From Planctomycetia bacterium (lineage in GTDB: Bacteria; Planctomycetota; Phycisphaerae; UBA1845; UTPLA1), in assembly GCA_015075745.1 (NCBI GenBank), contig JABTTW010000002.1, forward strand, positions 1,109,556-1,173,555: a stretch of DNA of 64,000 bases. Reading direction: 5' to 3'. Below are positions 1 to 9,486 of the stretch, piece by piece. A program made the translations under genes and the position numbers. Position 1 is the first letter of the stretch, and the number at the start of each line of letters is the position of its first letter. The notes under the pieces are model-generated. The model saw only the letters and a program-made list of their open reading frames with translations. It was not told the origin of the DNA and did not search any database.

Positions 1-37
1 CTAGCGCGCTATCTACCATGTCACGATCGCGATTCAT
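1..37 (-). CDS. Start of a truncated gene overlapping the sigma factor gene (possible anti-sigma factor)
   Basis: An ATG at 35-37 overlaps the TGA of the sigma factor gene in an ATGA arrangement, and the frame stays open to the window edge (first residues MNRDRDMVDSAL). ECF sigma genes are very often followed, with such overlap, by a zinc-finger anti-sigma gene, so that is the natural guess. Only 12 codons are visible and nothing diagnostic is seen. Confidence 0.35.
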   Translation of the reverse strand, partial: MNRDRDMVDSAL

Positions 38-711
38 GCTGATACGTCTCCTTTCGGAGCAACATTCGAAGGGCTCGTTCCGCTGCTCGCGGCGCCGGCT
101 TCAGGCGGCCGGCGTTTCAATAACCGCTCGCGCATCGCGTCTCTGCCGCGCGACAGCCGGGACTTCACAGTCCCCAGCCGACAGCCAACAGCAACGGCGA
201 TGTCCTGCAGACTCAGACCCTCGAGATAATGCAGTGATAAGACAGTCTGGAATTTCGGCGGCAGCTCCAAGAGCGCCAACCGGGCTCGCTCGGCATCGGT
301 CTCGGGCAGGTCGTGTCTGACCGAACCATTGCCGCCGCTGCTTGCGCCGTTGCCATCCGTCGGCCCGCGCATCGCGGCGAAGAACCCCTCGATCACGCTG
401 CGCCGCTGTTGCCTTCTCACCCATCGATTAACCGTGGTCGTCGCAATTCGGTACAGCCACGCCTTGATCGGCACGCCCCGCTGCCGGTATCGCGGCAGGT
501 ATCGAAGGGCAGCCGTGAACACATCGGCCGTCAGGTCCTCGGCGGCATGGGCATCGCCGATCCGCCGGAGAATGTAGCCGACGATCATGCCGTAGTGCCG
601 CCGGTACAGAATGGCAAAGGCCTCCCGATCCCGCTTCGCCCGCTCGACCAGGGCCGCCTCGGCATCATCGATGGTCAGGTGAGTCTGAGGAATGGGTATG
701 GCCAATTGCAC
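34..711 (-). CDS. ECF-type RNA polymerase sigma factor (sigma-70 family)
   Basis: This 225-aa protein has sigma region 2 at about residues 20-100 (FAILYRRHYGMIVGYILRR, then AEDLTADVF and the -10 recognition helix KAWLYRIATTTVNRW). Region 4 is at about 150-205 (LPPKFQTVLSLHYLEGLS, QDIAVAVGCRLGTVKSRLSRG). Such proteins recruit RNA polymerase to stress- or signal-specific promoters. The reading frame is open further upstream. I chose the GTG at 711 because AGGAG lies 7 bases before it and homology-like sequence begins there. It overlaps the following gene by an ATGA, suggesting a sigma/regulator pair. A linker between regions 2 and 4 rich in Gly, Ser and Asn is slightly longer than usual. The regulon cannot be inferred. 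Confidence 0.88.
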   Translation of the reverse strand: MQLAIPIPQTHLTIDDAEAALVERAKRDREAFAILYRRHYGMIVGYILRRIGDAHAAEDLTADVFTAALRYLPRYRQRGVPIKAWLYRIATTTVNRWVRRQQRRSVIEGFFAAMRGPTDGNGASSGGNGSVRHDLPETDAERARLALLELPPKFQTVLSLHYLEGLSLQDIAVAVGCRLGTVKSRLSRGRDAMRERLLKRRPPEAGAASSGTSPSNVAPKGDVSA

Positions 712-866
712 GGTCCGACTCCTGGCGTCTTGTAATCCGCGGGTCAAATGATGCGTTTCCTTCCGCTGTCTGCCATATAAAAGACGCGAGCCCGGGGGCC
801 GGTTCCGTCGGAATCTGCGAATTTGCTCTCCATGGCCGAAACAATGGACCAACGCCGTAGTTTCGC

Positions 867-1086
867 AAGGTGACATAAGGTGACACAAGGCCTTCGAGAA
901 TCGTGCCAACACTTGTGGCGGGCATGTGTTGGGGTGGTGCAGGTTTTTGGCGGTTTTTCGGTGAAAAAGGCACGAGATATGCGGCCCTGGACTAGAGTCG
1001 GGGAGGGGTCAACAAGGCAACGGGTCGAGGGTCTTAGAGTGTTCATCGCTCGGCACCTCATGCGCCAGGGTCAAATTGGGCTCCAT
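867..1086. repeat. Left arm of a long inverted repeat flanking the transposase
   Basis: This stretch of about 220 bases matches, in inverted orientation, positions 2098-2397. The outer ends share the doubled GGTGACA motif, the middle shares a block around AATCGTGCCAACACTTGTGG and the GGTTTTTGGCGGTTTTTCG block, and the inner ends share CACCTCATGCGCCAGGGTCA and the following AAATTGGGCTCCAT. The right arm is longer by an insertion of about 80 bases. The arm lies directly upstream of the sigma factor gene and carries no credible ORF. Confidence 0.8.
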
Positions 1087-1225
1087 ATATGAAATCTTGC
1101 TCCGCGCCCGCGCCTGCGGCAACTGATCCTGATGCCCTTCCAATTCGCACTCCACGCCTGAGAGCATCATCGCAAGTAAGTCTCGTGGGATTCCATTTTT
1201 AGCCCCCCAAGGGGGCGTTGGAATG

Positions 1226-1284
1226 TAGCCACGGGTGGAGCATCGCCGAGGCGCCAGCCGTTGGCGATGCGGAACCCGTGGAAT
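1226..1284. repeat. REP-like palindrome (left copy)
   Basis: A strong two-part hairpin: CCACGGGT (1229-1236) pairs with ACCCGTGG (1274-1281), and GCATCGCC (1240-1247) with GGCGATGC (1263-1270). A related palindrome with the same outer stem lies in inverted orientation at 1869-1915, on the other side of the transposase gene. Shorter G/C palindromes (about 1201-1216 and 1303-1320) lie beside it. Such paired palindromes are typical substrates of REP-associated IS200-like transposases. Confidence 0.65.
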
Positions 1285-1348
1285 GGTTCGACGAGTATGA
1301 TAAGCCCCGAAGGGGCGTTGGAAGTCTCCGTTGACCAGCAGGTGTCGC

Positions 1349-1801
1349 ATGCCCGGCACGTACTCGCAGGTTCTGTTACACGTCGTCTTCAGCACCAAGC
1401 ATCGCGAGAAATGGATCAGTGCGCAGATCGCAGAGCGTCTCTTCCCATACATCGGCGGGATCATTCGCACTGAGAAGGGGACACTGCTCGACGTCGGCGG
1501 CATGGAGGATCATGTGCACCTGTACTTGCGCTGGCGGCCGGACGAGTCGATTTCAAATCTGATGCGAGTCGTGAAAGCGCGGTCGTCGAAATGGGTCCAT
1601 GAAACGTTTCCAGAGCTCGCCGCGTTTGCATGGCAGGAGGGTTACTCCGCCTTTTCGGTCAGCAAGTCGCAGGAAGACGTGGTTAAAAAATACATCGCGA
1701 ATCAGGCCGAGCATCATCGGCGTGAAGATTTTCGATCGGAGTTGCTGCGATTGCTGAGGGCGCACGGGGTCGAGTTCGACGTGAAGTATGTGTGTGATTG
1801 A
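1349..1801 (+). CDS. IS200-like / REP-associated Y1 transposase
   Basis: A 150-aa single-domain HUH endonuclease of the IS200/IS605 TnpA or REP-associated transposase type. The metal-binding HUH motif is HVH in GGMEDHVHLYL (about residues 54-64). The catalytic tyrosine is the Y of VVKKYIANQAEHH (about residue 115). These enzymes cut and join single-stranded DNA next to hairpins. The start is the ATG at 1349, giving the family-typical MPGTYSQVLLHVVFS; a TTG at 1331 would add six atypical residues. It is flanked by REP-like palindromes and by long inverted repeats, with no TnpB. Whether it still moves is unknown. Confidence 0.9.
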   Translation: MPGTYSQVLLHVVFSTKHREKWISAQIAERLFPYIGGIIRTEKGTLLDVGGMEDHVHLYLRWRPDESISNLMRVVKARSSKWVHETFPELAAFAWQEGYSAFSVSKSQEDVVKKYIANQAEHHRREDFRSELLRLLRAHGVEFDVKYVCD

Positions 1802-1868
1802 TGCACCTCTGCCCAGTCGAAAGCTTCCTCCGCCCCTAGCCGGGGCGGGGAGCGCTGCGCGATCAATT

Positions 1869-1915
1869 CCACGGGTTGCGCTCGGCGGCATGCGCCGCCT
1901 TCGCTCCACCCGTGG
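1869..1915. repeat. REP-like palindrome (right copy)
   Basis: CCACGGGT (1869-1876) pairs with ACCCGTGG (1908-1915), and GGCGGC (1884-1889) pairs perfectly with GCCGCC (1894-1899) around an ATGC loop. It shares the outer stem and flanking TGTAGCCAC sequence with the left copy, in opposite orientation. Together the two enclose the transposase gene like a BIME pair. Confidence 0.65.
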
Positions 1916-2097
1916 CTACAATCCGTCACCCGCTTCGGGGCGAAAAATCATTCGTGCGAGAAGGAATTCTCGCACGAGCGGCTTTGAGATCGGCCCGCCC
2001 ACCACCGGTTGAAACCGGTTGCAAACACCGGCCGGCTAAAGCCCGGCCTCTGGAAGAACCGGCCTAATCTGCGCGCACATAGAGCAAGAATCCTTAG

Positions 2098-2397
2098 ATG
2101 GAGCCCAATTTGACCCTGGCGCATGAGGTGCCGCGCGATGAGCACTCGAAAAAAGACCCTCGGCCCCTTGGAACCTCGACCCCTCGGCCCCTTCTTGTGT
2201 CACCCTCCCGGCACATTTTTCAAAGACTTACAAACGAAATTCCCCGAAATTTTCCGTGCTCTTTCGGGCATGTACCGGTCGTGTTTCACCTTGCGCATTT
2301 TCACGAAAAACCGCCAAAAACCCGAAGCGCCCCAACTCATGCCCTCCACAAGTGTTGGCACGATTTCCAAGAACCATGTGTCACCTTATGTCACCTT
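2098..2397. repeat. Right arm of the long inverted repeat
   Basis: This is the inverted counterpart of 867-1086, matching at both ends and in a central block; about 80 extra bases lie in the middle. Short ORFs across it are shadows of the repeat. The rest of the gap from 1802 to 2628 holds only this arm, the right REP palindrome and the presumed promoter of the lipoprotein gene. Confidence 0.8.
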
Positions 2398-2628
2398 CGA
2401 TTTTGCAGCACTTGCGCGCGATCAACGCCCTTGTTTTCACCCTCGGCGCCTCGGCCCCTCGTTCCCTCGGCCCCTTTTTCCCGCCTATTGTCACCCTGGA
2501 TTTGTCGACGCCCGAAACGGCGTTTCAGCCCAACGGCGCGTGGCGCGGCAGCGGCCGGGCGGCCGATGACTATAATGCCCGACCCGCACGGACAAGGCCC
2601 CGAACCGGGCCAACTTGGAAAGGACTGA

Positions 2629-3573
2629 ATGATTTTCGGAAAATGGATCGCACCGCGTGTCCTCATTGGATTAACGATTCTGGCGGCTGGTTGCCACGAG
2701 CCGCCGGTCAAGCTGAGCGAGGCGAAGCTCGACGGCGCAGAGAATCAAAAAACTTCGGCGCCCAGATACTGGGAGCAGGAGCCCCAGCACATCCCCCCCA
2801 CCGGCTATCGCAAAGTCGCCCTGGTCGAATTTGCGATTGAATACGTCACCGAAAAGCTCGAATCGCTCTCCGACAACCAGCCCGGCGTGGTGATCCACGA
2901 ATTCATCCCCATCGGCTTCGTCACCTCGATGGCCGGTGCAGGCCGGATTCGCATTCAGATCGACGAGGCACTGCGCAAGGAGTTCCCCGACGAGCTGCAC
3001 GACCACTTCGTCGGGCTGCTCAAGGCCGAGGGCTACGAATTGATCCCGCAGGAGGCCGTCCGCTCGGCGCCGTCTTACAAGAAGCTGGTCCTCGGCGAGC
3101 CGGGCCACAACGACCTGGGCCATGCCTTCAACGTGGCCGGGACGGATGTCGGCGTGCCGCGGCTGCTCGTCATCGAGCCGGCGACGGGCTACGACGTCAT
3201 CTTGGGGACGAACGACATGCGCACCGTGGAGCAGGTGGAGCAGGACCTGATCGAGGAGACCGGCGCGGACGCGGCGCTGCGCGTGCGATTTCGAATCAGC
3301 GTTTATCGCCAGGTGGCGTCGATGGAGAAGTGGTCGATCATGCGCGTGACCAAGGGCGAGAAGTCCGGGTTTCACTTCGCCGAGCGATCGCTGATCTCCG
3401 ACGAGACAGTTGTGGAGAAGGAAGACTTCCTGCCGGTCGCGGGCATCATCAAGAAGATCAACACCGATCAGTACCGCGAGGCGATCCGCAAACTGTATCC
3501 GCCCTTCCTGGCGATGGCGGTGCAGACGCTGGTAGCGGAGCCGGTGAAGACGGAGCTGGCCGAGGTGAATTAG
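2629..3573 (+). CDS. Lipoprotein of unknown function
   Basis: A 314-aa protein with a clear lipoprotein signal: KWIAPR, then the hydrophobic VLIGLTILAAG and a lipobox cysteine at about residue 22 (LAAGC). It should be lipid-anchored on the periplasmic face. The mature part has no repeat or catalytic motif that I recognise. It contains predicted alpha/beta sequence (KVALVEFAIEYVTEKLESL, HFVGLLKAEGYELIPQEAV). The fold might resemble curli-assembly or TolB-like lipoproteins, but that is a guess. It is convergent with the next gene. Confidence 0.75.
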   Translation: MIFGKWIAPRVLIGLTILAAGCHEPPVKLSEAKLDGAENQKTSAPRYWEQEPQHIPPTGYRKVALVEFAIEYVTEKLESLSDNQPGVVIHEFIPIGFVTSMAGAGRIRIQIDEALRKEFPDELHDHFVGLLKAEGYELIPQEAVRSAPSYKKLVLGEPGHNDLGHAFNVAGTDVGVPRLLVIEPATGYDVILGTNDMRTVEQVEQDLIEETGADAALRVRFRISVYRQVASMEKWSIMRVTKGEKSGFHFAERSLISDETVVEKEDFLPVAGIIKKINTDQYREAIRKLYPPFLAMAVQTLVAEPVKTELAEVN

Positions 3574-3609
3574 CCCGGCTGCGGGGCAATGGCTGGCTGA
3601 TGAGAGGGG

Positions 3610-6600
3610 TTATTTGAGGCTGCCGTCGACGAGACGGATTTCTTCGATGTTCACGAACTGGATGCCGTGGACGCCATCCTGGGTGGGATCGGCCGAGCCG
3701 GACAACGTGACCGAGACCATTCCGCCGAATGCGGCGCCGCCTTGGGTGTAAGACCCGCCGATGAAGTCCCCGGGTGTCAGGGTGCCGACACCCATGACCG
3801 TCACCGTCCAGCCGCCGCCGCTGAGCTGAAGAACGTCAAAATCCTCCTGGCCGTCAAAGGCGTCGGAACCGTTCTCCGTGAAGAATCCGCCGGTCATTCG
3901 ACTGTCGGACATGTAGGTGTCGTTACCTGTCCCTGCAAAAAAAAAGTCGGGCCCAAGGCCGCCCGCGGCCATATCGTTCCCGGGACCGCCGGTGAGGGTG
4001 TCCGCGCCGGGTCCGCCGAAGAGCATATCGTTGTCGTCGCCGCCCTCGATCATGTCCGCGCGGTTGCCGCCCTGAATCGTGTCATTGCCGTCGCCGCCGA
4101 AGAAGGTGATCGACTTGTCGAAATCGGACGGGCCGGAGCCAATGTCCGGGAGCGTGACCATGTCATCCCCGCCGAGCGCGTCGTAGTACTCAGTCTTGCT
4201 GAACTGACCGGCCACAAGGGTGTTGAAATCGACCGCGTCGTTTCCCTCGGTGAAGAGGGTCAGGGCCTGCATGGTGACGGTGACGGTGAGCGTGTCCATC
4301 GTCGACGCCATGTCGTTGTTGGAGGTCTCGGTGGCGGTCGCTGTGACGCTCAGCATGACTGTATCGGCGGTCATCGCGGTGAGGGTGAGGCCTGCGAGGT
4401 CACCGGGGGCGAGGGTCCAGGAGCCGCCGCCGTTGTCTGTTCCCGCTGAGAGCGTCGCGTCGAGCGGGACGTTTTCGACTGTGATGGAGAGCGTTTCGGA
4501 GCCGTCGGAGTCGACCAGCGAGGCTGTGATGTCGAGGGCGATGGCTTCGTTGGTCAGGCCCGACGTGTCCATGACGGAGAGGTTCGGCGCATCGGCGACG
4601 GCGGCGACGTTGATGGTCACCGTGCTGCCGACCGTGGCGAGGCCGTCGGTGACGTCGTAGGCGAAGTCGCCGGCTGGCCCTGATGCATCGAGGGCCGCGT
4701 CGAAGAGCAGGCCGGTGAGATCGGCTTCGCTGAGGATGTCGGTGACCATGACCGGCGTGCCGTCGGCGAGGGTGACGGTTCCGAGCATGGCATCGGGCAG
4801 GCCGGTGACGGTGATGGTCAGCATGTCGCCGACGTCGGGGTCGGTGGGGGCGACGATGTTGAGGGGGTTGTCCTGGGAGTCTTCGTCTACGTTCAAGACG
4901 GATGGCTCGGCGACGATGGGTTCGTCGTTGGAGCCGTTAACGGTGACGGTGACGGTCGCGGTGCTTTGCGCGCCAAAGGTGTCTTCGATGGTGTAGGTGA
5001 AGGTGTCGGTGGTCGATTCATCCTGGCCGAGATCATTGAAGAGGCCGGTGAAATCGTAGATGACATCGTCGCCGACGATCGAGACGACGGCCCCGGCGAT
5101 GGAGTCGGTGACGTTGGAGATGAAAAATGTGTCGCCGATGTCAATGTCGGAGTCATTGGAGAGGATCGTCGCGATCGGGATGACGAGCGGCGGAGCGTCC
5201 TTGAGGACTTCGACCATGTCATCTTCGGCGACGGGCGGGTCATTGACTCCGGTGACGGTCATGGTGACGGTCGCGGAGGCGGTGAGGCCGGCGAGGTCCT
5301 CAATTGTGTAGGTGAAGGTGTCGGTCGTGTTTGCGCCGGCGGCGAGCTCCTGGAAGAGGCCGGTGTGGTCGTAGATGACGTCGTCGCCGACGATGGAGAC
5401 GACGGCGCCGGCGGCGGAATCGGTGACGTTGGAGATGGCGATGCTGTCGCCGATGTCGATGTCGAAGTCGTTGGCGAGGAGGTCGGGGCCGAAGAGGGTG
5501 ACGGGGTCGCCGTCTTCCGTCGCCTGGCCTTCGTCATCCATCGCGACGGGCGGATCGTTGACGCCGTTTACCGTGACGGTGACGACGGCGGTGTCCTGGC
5601 CGCCGTGGGCGTCGTCGATGGTGTAGGTAAAGGTGTCGGTGGCGTTCTGACCGGCGCCGAGTTCGAGGAAGCTTTCGCCGGGGTCGTAGGTGACTTCGTT
5701 GCTATCGAGCGAGACGGCGCCGGTGGCGCTTGCGGCGTCGATGGAGACAATTGTCAGGACGTCGTCGGCGTCGATGTCGGTGTCGTTGGCGAGGAAGAAG
5801 GAGGCGGGCTGGGTCGTGGCGGGACCATCGGCGTCGACCGCGAATTCGTCGTCCGCGGCGATGGGGTCGTCATTGCGGCCGGTGATGTTGATGGTGACTG
5901 TGGCGGTGCTGGTTGCGCCGGCCAGGTCCTGCATGGTGTAGGTGAAGAGGTCGGTTGTGTTCGCGCCGGCGGAGAGGCTCTGGAAGAGGCCGGTGTGATC
6001 GTAGATGACGTTGGTGCCGACGATGGTGACGACGGCTCCGGCGAATGAGTCGGTGACGTTGGAGATGGTGAGCATGTCGCCGGTCGGCAGGTCCACGTCG
6101 GTGTCATTGGCGAGCAGGGTCGCGAAGGGGAGATTGAGGGGCGGATCGTCTTCGAAGGTGGCGCCGACATCGTTGAACGCCATGGGCGGATCGTTCAGCG
6201 GTGTGACGGTGACGGAGACGACGGTCGTGGCGCAGAGGGGAACCGCTCCGGCATCGCAGACTTCGTAAGCGAAGGCGTCGGGACCGTTGAAGTCTGTGTT
6301 GGGTGTGTAGGTGATGGCGCCGGTCATCGCGTTTACGCTCGTCGTGCCGCTTGCGGGGGCGAGGACGATGCGAACGGACGAGACGGCGAGACCGAAGTCG
6401 GCATCTTCATCGTTGGCGAGCACGTCGATGGTGACGGGAGTGTCTTCGGGCGTAGTGGCAGCGTCGGGCCGGGCGATCGGGGGCGCGGGGGTTGGGAGCG
6501 GTTGAGAGCCGCCATCGCCGTCGTCGCCGCCGTCGTCGGGCTGCTGGGAGAGGTAGTTGAAAATGACGTCGGCGATGATCTGGAAGATTGTGAAGAGAAG

Positions 6601-7227
6601 CAGATAGCCGAGACAGCCGGGACAGAACTGGAAGAGAAACGCGAGGAGAATGACAGTGGGGTCAATGACGAGTTGGGCGCTGTTGTCCTTGCCGCTGAGG
6701 CTCAGGACTTCGTCGACCTTCGTGGGATCGACGACGAGACTCATCAACTCCGGGTTAGCGGCAACGTAGGCGTCGACGCCGGTAAGGCCGACGGGCAGCT
6801 CTCGGGCGGATAGGACTTTTTCCGGCTGCCACTGGTCGCCCCGTGCGGAGATGACGCGGGTGACCTGTTTTGTCTTGGGATTGAACTCCATGGAGGTGTT
6901 CTTGCCGCGGCGGCTGGTGGCGAGGTTTGTCAGTGCGAGACCATCGCGGCCTTCACCGTAACCGCCCTGGATGTTTCGATCGGGCTCGGGGTAGATGAGT
7001 CGGAATTGGTTGGAGGACGGGTCAATTTCGAGTGCGATGGCGCCGCCGAAGGCGGTGTTGTTGAGTTCGAGTGTGAGTGGATGATTGGGGGTGAGGTTGA
7101 TCCGGATGGCTCGGGCGGCGTCGAAACTGTTTGCGCCGCAGCCGGCCCAGTAGTTGATGTTGAGAATGAGGGCGGCACAGAGCAGGGCTTTGAGCCGAAA
7201 GAGGAAACGGCGCCGTCCAGCGAGCAT
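3610..7227 (-). CDS. Giant cadherin-like repeat surface protein with RTX calcium-binding tail
   Basis: A protein of about 1205 aa. It begins with a basic segment, a hydrophobic stretch and a lipobox-like cysteine (NYWAGC). Next come a non-repetitive domain of about 180 aa and a hydrophobic segment (LLLFTIFQIIADVIF). Five or more tandem units of about 95-100 aa follow, each with NDDPxAxDD, LLANDxDxD, FTYTxxD and ATVTVTVxGxND (cadherin-like 'tandem-95' units). Near the C-terminus are RTX nonapeptides (GGDGNDTIQGG, GGPGADTLTGG) that bind calcium in known families. The role is probably adhesion or an outer surface layer. I chose the ATG at 7227 because GGGGAG lies about 9 bases upstream; an ATG at 7266 lacks a ribosome site. 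Confidence 0.85.
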   Translation of the reverse strand: MLAGRRRFLFRLKALLCAALILNINYWAGCGANSFDAARAIRINLTPNHPLTLELNNTAFGGAIALEIDPSSNQFRLIYPEPDRNIQGGYGEGRDGLALTNLATSRRGKNTSMEFNPKTKQVTRVISARGDQWQPEKVLSARELPVGLTGVDAYVAANPELMSLVVDPTKVDEVLSLSGKDNSAQLVIDPTVILLAFLFQFCPGCLGYLLLFTIFQIIADVIFNYLSQQPDDGGDDGDGGSQPLPTPAPPIARPDAATTPEDTPVTIDVLANDEDADFGLAVSSVRIVLAPASGTTSVNAMTGAITYTPNTDFNGPDAFAYEVCDAGAVPLCATTVVSVTVTPLNDPPMAFNDVGATFEDDPPLNLPFATLLANDTDVDLPTGDMLTISNVTDSFAGAVVTIVGTNVIYDHTGLFQSLSAGANTTDLFTYTMQDLAGATSTATVTINITGRNDDPIAADDEFAVDADGPATTQPASFFLANDTDIDADDVLTIVSIDAASATGAVSLDSNEVTYDPGESFLELGAGQNATDTFTYTIDDAHGGQDTAVVTVTVNGVNDPPVAMDDEGQATEDGDPVTLFGPDLLANDFDIDIGDSIAISNVTDSAAGAVVSIVGDDVIYDHTGLFQELAAGANTTDTFTYTIEDLAGLTASATVTMTVTGVNDPPVAEDDMVEVLKDAPPLVIPIATILSNDSDIDIGDTFFISNVTDSIAGAVVSIVGDDVIYDFTGLFNDLGQDESTTDTFTYTIEDTFGAQSTATVTVTVNGSNDEPIVAEPSVLNVDEDSQDNPLNIVAPTDPDVGDMLTITVTGLPDAMLGTVTLADGTPVMVTDILSEADLTGLLFDAALDASGPAGDFAYDVTDGLATVGSTVTINVAAVADAPNLSVMDTSGLTNEAIALDITASLVDSDGSETLSITVENVPLDATLSAGTDNGGGSWTLAPGDLAGLTLTAMTADTVMLSVTATATETSNNDMASTMDTLTVTVTMQALTLFTEGNDAVDFNTLVAGQFSKTEYYDALGGDDMVTLPDIGSGPSDFDKSITFFGGDGNDTIQGGNRADMIEGGDDNDMLFGGPGADTLTGGPGNDMAAGGLGPDFFFAGTGNDTYMSDSRMTGGFFTENGSDAFDGQEDFDVLQLSGGGWTVTVMGVGTLTPGDFIGGSYTQGGAAFGGMVSVTLSGSADPTQDGVHGIQFVNIEEIRLVDGSLK

Positions 7228-7464
7228 GATGCAATTCTCCCCTGTCGCGATAGCGATTGAGCGCATGAGCGCGGTTGCGAGGCGGCAATGACGCCGTCGG
7301 TCGCCAGGCCCCCGGTGTGCGGGATGAGTTTCCCCCTCCGCCTGCGACTAGTTGACAGTCTAACGGAGTTTGTGAGATCGGGTCAAGAAAGAGGGCCGGA
7401 TTTGAAGGGGAAACGCGAAAAGCGGGGCGTGCCCCACGGCCCTTTCGGCGCGATGACGGAGTTG

Positions 7465-9486
7465 TTATGACGAACTGTTACGCACTTCCCGCCACTTGAC
7501 GATTTTCGTCTTGGTGGATTCGCAGTCGGAGGGCGAATCACTCGCTGCGCAGGAACCGACGACGGTCCAACCGGAGTTGCCCGCGAGGCCGGAGACATCC
7601 GAGGCGGTGTGTGAGGGGAAGAAATAAGTGGCGCCGTCGTTGATCTTCACCATGCTGCCGCAGCGCAATTCAGGACAATTCGTGTTGGTCGTGACTCTGG
7701 AGGCGGCGTCGAAGCGGAGAATCCCGCCGGATTCGACGATGAGTTTACCGGCGCTACCGTTCACGGTGAGATTGTGGCCCTGAAGGTCGAGCGTGCCTTC
7801 GGCGATGATCAGGTCCTGCGAATACTGATTGAGGACGAGATCGGCATTTAGTTTGACAGAGCCGGCCACGCAGCGACTCTTGTTAATGGTGATATCTCGG
7901 GGGAGCTTGCCGGCGCCGCCGTTGGTGTCGATGGTCTGATCGCCGTCTCCATCGAGGACCAGCGTAACGGCATTCCAGCTTTGGACTGACGAGTCCGCGG
8001 TTGAAATGTCGCCGGCCACGTAGATCGTTCCACCCTGAAAGTAGTTGACGCTGGTCAGGGTGAAGCTGCCGTTGACATCCATCGGCCCGTTGACGGTGAC
8101 ACTGTTACCGCCGGTGCTGATTTCTACATTGCCGTAGCTCATGGTTCCCGGCGTGATCGTCTTGTCGTAGCCGACAAAACGAAGGGCCTGGGGGCCGGCG
8201 TCGACGTTTCCGGCGGTATGGGTCCAATGATTGAAGACCCCGATGGGCCCGGCGATGGTCAGGGTTCCGCCTGGCTTATTGATATCCACGCTGGGAACCA
8301 GTGCATTTGGAACACCAGCGGTGAGCGACTGATCGCCGGCGCCATCGAAACGGATGACGGTGCCGGGATAGCCGATCAGGGCGGTGTCGTTGGAGGTGAC
8401 GTTGCCCGCCACATTGATGGCGCCGCCGTTCATGTAATTGACACTCTGGATGGTGAATGAGCCGTTCACGTCCATCGTGCCGGACGTCGTAATGCTGTTG
8501 CCGCCGGTGTTGAAGACGACATCGCCGTAGGTCATTGAGCCTGGAACGATGGTCTTGTCGAAGCCGACGAACTGGAGCGGCTGGGTACCGGGATCGACGA
8601 GACCGGCGGAGTGGGTCCAGTGATTGAAGACGCCGATCGGTCCGTTGATGGTGAGGGTTCCGCTCGGCTTGTCGATGTTCACGCTTGGAACCAAGGCATT
8701 GGGAACACCGGCGATGAGGGATTGGTTGCCGGTTCCGTTGAACAAGATGACAGTACCGGGATAGCCAATCAGGGCGGTGTCGTTGGAGGTGACGTTTCCG
8801 GCGACGGCGATGGTTCCGCCGTTCATGTAATTGACGGAGCTGATGACCAGATTTCCAGCAAGCGTAATGGTTCCGGTAGTCGTGACGCTGTTGCCGCCGG
8901 TGGCGATGGTGAGGTTGTTGAGGACGGCGGAGCCGACGTTGACGGACTTGTCATAGGTGTCGAGGGTCACAGTACCGCCGTTGTGAAGAAAAGTGCCGCC
9001 GGAGATGGTGAGATTTCTGAGTACAAAAAACGTGCCGGAGGTCGATTGGAAGGTTCCCGCGCTTTGGATGAAGGGGCCGTTGCAGTCGATCATGGCGTCG
9101 CCGCCGCGAAAGGTCCCGTCGGCGAAGAGTATTCCGGTGCTGCCGACGGTGAGCTGGGCCCCTGCTGCCTGGGTGATGGTGCCGGTGTAGCCTGCTTTTA
9201 CGTCCAGGCCGTTGATGCTGACGTTGGTGTTGATCGTGACGTCACTGGTCCCCGATGCACTGAATTGGGCGACGTCGCTGGTGGTCGGCAGCTTTCCGCC
9301 GGACCAGTTGGCGGCGGTGCTCCAGTTGCTTCCTGAGCCACCAATCCACGAGACCACAGCCGCCGGGCACCAATGAGCGGTCATCGGAATCGTGCAGACG
9401 AGAGCGAGGATCGAAACGAACGGAAACCGGCGAATGCCTATGGACGGCCTTGGCGAGTTGGACGGTACTGGTGTGCGGGTATTCAT
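7465..9486 (-). CDS. Secreted beta-helix/autotransporter-like repeat protein
   Basis: A 673-aa protein with an N-terminal signal (FVSILALVCTIPMTAHWCPAA, cleavage likely after the Ala residues near residue 43). An autotransporter-associated type start follows (VSWIGGSGSNWSTAANWSGG). The middle has near-duplicate blocks of about 117 aa (MNGGTIAVAGNVTSNDTALI, VPNALVPSVNIDKPSGTLTI, GPIGVFNHWTH), predicted to form a right-handed beta helix. There is no visible beta-barrel and no PEP-CTERM tail. It is probably a cell-surface or extracellular protein. It lies in the same direction as the cadherin-like gene and about 240 bases upstream of it. Confidence 0.75.
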   Translation of the reverse strand: MNTRTPVPSNSPRPSIGIRRFPFVSILALVCTIPMTAHWCPAAVVSWIGGSGSNWSTAANWSGGKLPTTSDVAQFSASGTSDVTINTNVSINGLDVKAGYTGTITQAAGAQLTVGSTGILFADGTFRGGDAMIDCNGPFIQSAGTFQSTSGTFFVLRNLTISGGTFLHNGGTVTLDTYDKSVNVGSAVLNNLTIATGGNSVTTTGTITLAGNLVISSVNYMNGGTIAVAGNVTSNDTALIGYPGTVILFNGTGNQSLIAGVPNALVPSVNIDKPSGTLTINGPIGVFNHWTHSAGLVDPGTQPLQFVGFDKTIVPGSMTYGDVVFNTGGNSITTSGTMDVNGSFTIQSVNYMNGGAINVAGNVTSNDTALIGYPGTVIRFDGAGDQSLTAGVPNALVPSVDINKPGGTLTIAGPIGVFNHWTHTAGNVDAGPQALRFVGYDKTITPGTMSYGNVEISTGGNSVTVNGPMDVNGSFTLTSVNYFQGGTIYVAGDISTADSSVQSWNAVTLVLDGDGDQTIDTNGGAGKLPRDITINKSRCVAGSVKLNADLVLNQYSQDLIIAEGTLDLQGHNLTVNGSAGKLIVESGGILRFDAASRVTTNTNCPELRCGSMVKINDGATYFFPSHTASDVSGLAGNSGWTVVGSCAASDSPSDCESTKTKIVKWREVRNSSS

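Noticed and set aside
3667..6813. Long plus-strand ORFs (for example 4966-6048) opposite the cadherin-like gene
   Set aside because: They are mirror frames of a repetitive GC-rich gene; Asp/Gly/Val-rich repeats are the complement of the real coding repeats.
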